Notes under the pieces: generated by a model
Databases searched by the model: none
Seen by the model: the letters and a program-made list of their open reading frames with translations, nothing else
What the model was told of the DNA's origin: nothing
In this document: positions 6,693 to 7,213 of the stretch, piece after piece
How the letters are laid out: each line of letters begins with the position of its first letter
Position numbering within the stretch: the stretch's first letter is position 1
From: an uncultured Lachnospiraceae bacterium
GTDB taxonomy: Bacteria > Bacillota > Clostridia > Lachnospirales > Lachnospiraceae
NCBI GenBank assembly: GCA_910588295.1
Contig: CAJUQO010000085.1
Location: 1-7,213, forward strand
Direction of reading: 5' to 3'
DNA: 7,213 nucleotides
Made by a program: the position numbers and the translations under genes

Positions 6693-7044
6693 CGCCACAT
6701 GTTTTAAAGCCGTTTATATCGTCTGCGGATACACGGATCTGCGTGCGGGAATGGACCGGTTGGCAGCACTGGTGGAGGCACAGACTGGCAGCAGACCCTA
6801 CGCGCCGGACACTCTTTATCTTTTCTGTGGCCGGCGGACGGACCGAATCAAAGGTCTTGTATGGGAGGGGGACGGCTGGCTTCTGTTATATAAGAGACTT
6901 TCTGAAAGCCGCTTCCAGTGGCCGCGCAATCCGGAGGAAGTGCGTTCCCTGACGCCGCAGCAGTTCCGCTGGCTGATGGAAGGACTGACGATCGCCCCGA
7001 AGAAGTCCGTCAGACCAGTGGAGCCGCCGGAATATATGGGGTGA
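6682..7044 (+). CDS. tnpB: IS66 accessory protein TnpB (Orf2)
   Basis: This 120-residue protein is full length for the IS66 Orf2 family. Hallmarks in order are VYIVCGYTDLRAGMDRLAALV at 11-31, LYLFCGRRTDRIKGLVWEGDG at 45-65, WLLLYKRLSESRFQWP at 66-81 and the helix LTPQQFRWLMEGL at 90-102. It is not related to the RNA-guided nuclease TnpB of IS200/IS605 elements despite the shared name. ATG 6682 overlaps the tnpA stop (6690-6692) in another frame, with aaggcgg at 6669-6675 as ribosome binding site, so translational coupling to tnpA is likely. The role in transposition is poorly understood. Confidence 0.95.
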   Translation: MLNDATCFKAVYIVCGYTDLRAGMDRLAALVEAQTGSRPYAPDTLYLFCGRRTDRIKGLVWEGDGWLLLYKRLSESRFQWPRNPEEVRSLTPQQFRWLMEGLTIAPKKSVRPVEPPEYMG

Positions 7045-7169
7045 ATTTGTGCAAAAAAGAGAAATTTCCATGCAGTTTTAGCGCTTTCCATACGCTCACA
7101 TTCCGGTAGCATATAGCCGGCCATGTACGCATGGAAGATGGTTTTGGCGTATGATACATGAATATTCTT

Positions 7170-7186
7170 GTGCGGTGAAACCGCAT
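7170..7186 (+). repeat. Hairpin 1 at window end, GAA loop
   Basis: Bases 7171-7176 (tgcggt) pair with 7180-7185 (accgca) around a gaa loop, with a possible additional G-T pair (7170/7186). It resembles the next hairpin in its gcgg...aaaccgc core. Confidence 0.55.
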
Positions 7187-7190
7187 ATCC

Positions 7191-7213
7191 GGGCTGGCGG
7201 AAACCGCCAGTCC
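7191..7213 (+). repeat. Hairpin 2 at window end, AAA loop
   Basis: Bases 7194-7200 (ctggcgg) pair with 7204-7210 (ccgccag) around an aaa loop. The stem extends outward through a G-T pair (7193/7211) and two G-C pairs to a 10-bp stem reaching the last base. It may continue beyond the window. A T-run, which would make it a terminator, cannot be checked. Confidence 0.55.

Larger units (their letters stand above)
6195..7213 (+). mobile_element. IS66-family insertion sequence, left part (incomplete at window edge)
   Basis: The presumed left terminal inverted repeat starts at 6195 with GTAAACGG, close to the GTAAGCG-type ends of IS66 elements. It is followed by tnpA and tnpB in the standard order and overlap. 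The element runs in the same direction as the phosphonate operon and starts 46 bases after aepY. The transposase gene tnpC and the right end lie beyond the window, so completeness and the 8-base target duplication cannot be verified. The family assignment is secure from tnpB; the exact left boundary is inferred. Confidence 0.85.
7045..7213 (+). other. Structured non-coding stretch downstream of tnpB
   Basis: No credible reading frame is seen in these 169 bases; the tnpC start expected after tnpB is not reached. There are several complementary segments: ttccatgc (7066-7073) with gcatggaa (7129-7136), and catacgc (7089-7095) with gcgtatg (7147-7153), which are compatible with one another only as crossing (pseudoknot-like) pairings. 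Two hairpins follow at the window edge. This may be a conserved untranslated spacer of this IS66 group or a decayed segment. Confidence 0.4.

Noticed and set aside
6682..7044. RNA-guided nuclease-type TnpB
   Set aside because: The 120-residue protein has IS66 Orf2 motifs (GYTDLRAGMD, FCGRRTDRIKGL, WEGDG) and no RuvC-like or zinc-finger features.
6689..7109. Extra + strand frames overlapping tnpB
   Set aside because: They are out-of-frame readings of tnpB without family motifs or ribosome binding sites.
1..7213. CRISPR array, tRNA or rRNA genes
   Set aside because: No regularly spaced direct repeats and no cloverleaf or rRNA-like segment was seen on either strand.

Overview
The window looks like a piece of a Clostridia-type Firmicute chromosome, probably from an anaerobic gut-associated lineage such as Lachnospiraceae. 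The genus is inference only: it rests on G-rich Shine-Dalgarno sites before most genes, one TTG start, moderate GC, and the domain architecture and IS66 type. All supported genes are on the + strand.

Bases 1-89 hold two adjacent hairpins and then the ribosome binding site of the first gene. Bases 90-6148 carry five tightly spaced co-directional genes that read as one operon for a 2-aminoethylphosphonate (AEP) cell-surface modification. They are: (1) a winged-helix plus LicC-type cytidylyltransferase fusion, best read as a PntC-like AEP cytidylyltransferase; (2) a 12-helix APC-family permease; (3) AEP:pyruvate aminotransferase (aepZ/phnW type); (4) phosphoenolpyruvate mutase (aepX) with an N-terminal cytidylyltransferase-like domain; (5) phosphonopyruvate decarboxylase (aepY), started by TTG. 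The three core enzymes convert PEP to phosphonopyruvate, then to phosphonoacetaldehyde, then to AEP. The first gene would then activate AEP as CMP-AEP for transfer to a glycan, lipid or protein. No transferase is present in the window, so the final acceptor is unknown.

About 46 bases after aepY the operon meets the left end of an IS66-family insertion sequence (about 6195 to beyond the window). It contains a near-perfect 16-bp-arm palindrome before tnpA, then tnpA and tnpB overlapping by 11 bases, then a 169-base structured non-coding stretch with two strong hairpins at the window edge. The transposase gene tnpC is not reached. The IS sits where a downstream operon gene, such as the missing transferase, might be expected.

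The most interesting points are the two unrelated nucleotidyltransferase folds in one phosphonate operon, the apparent loss of the usual C-terminal nucleotide-binding motif in the domain fused to PEP mutase, the DNA-binding-type domain on the enzyme encoded next to a perfect dyad, the unexplained permease, and the structured elements of the IS66 copy.
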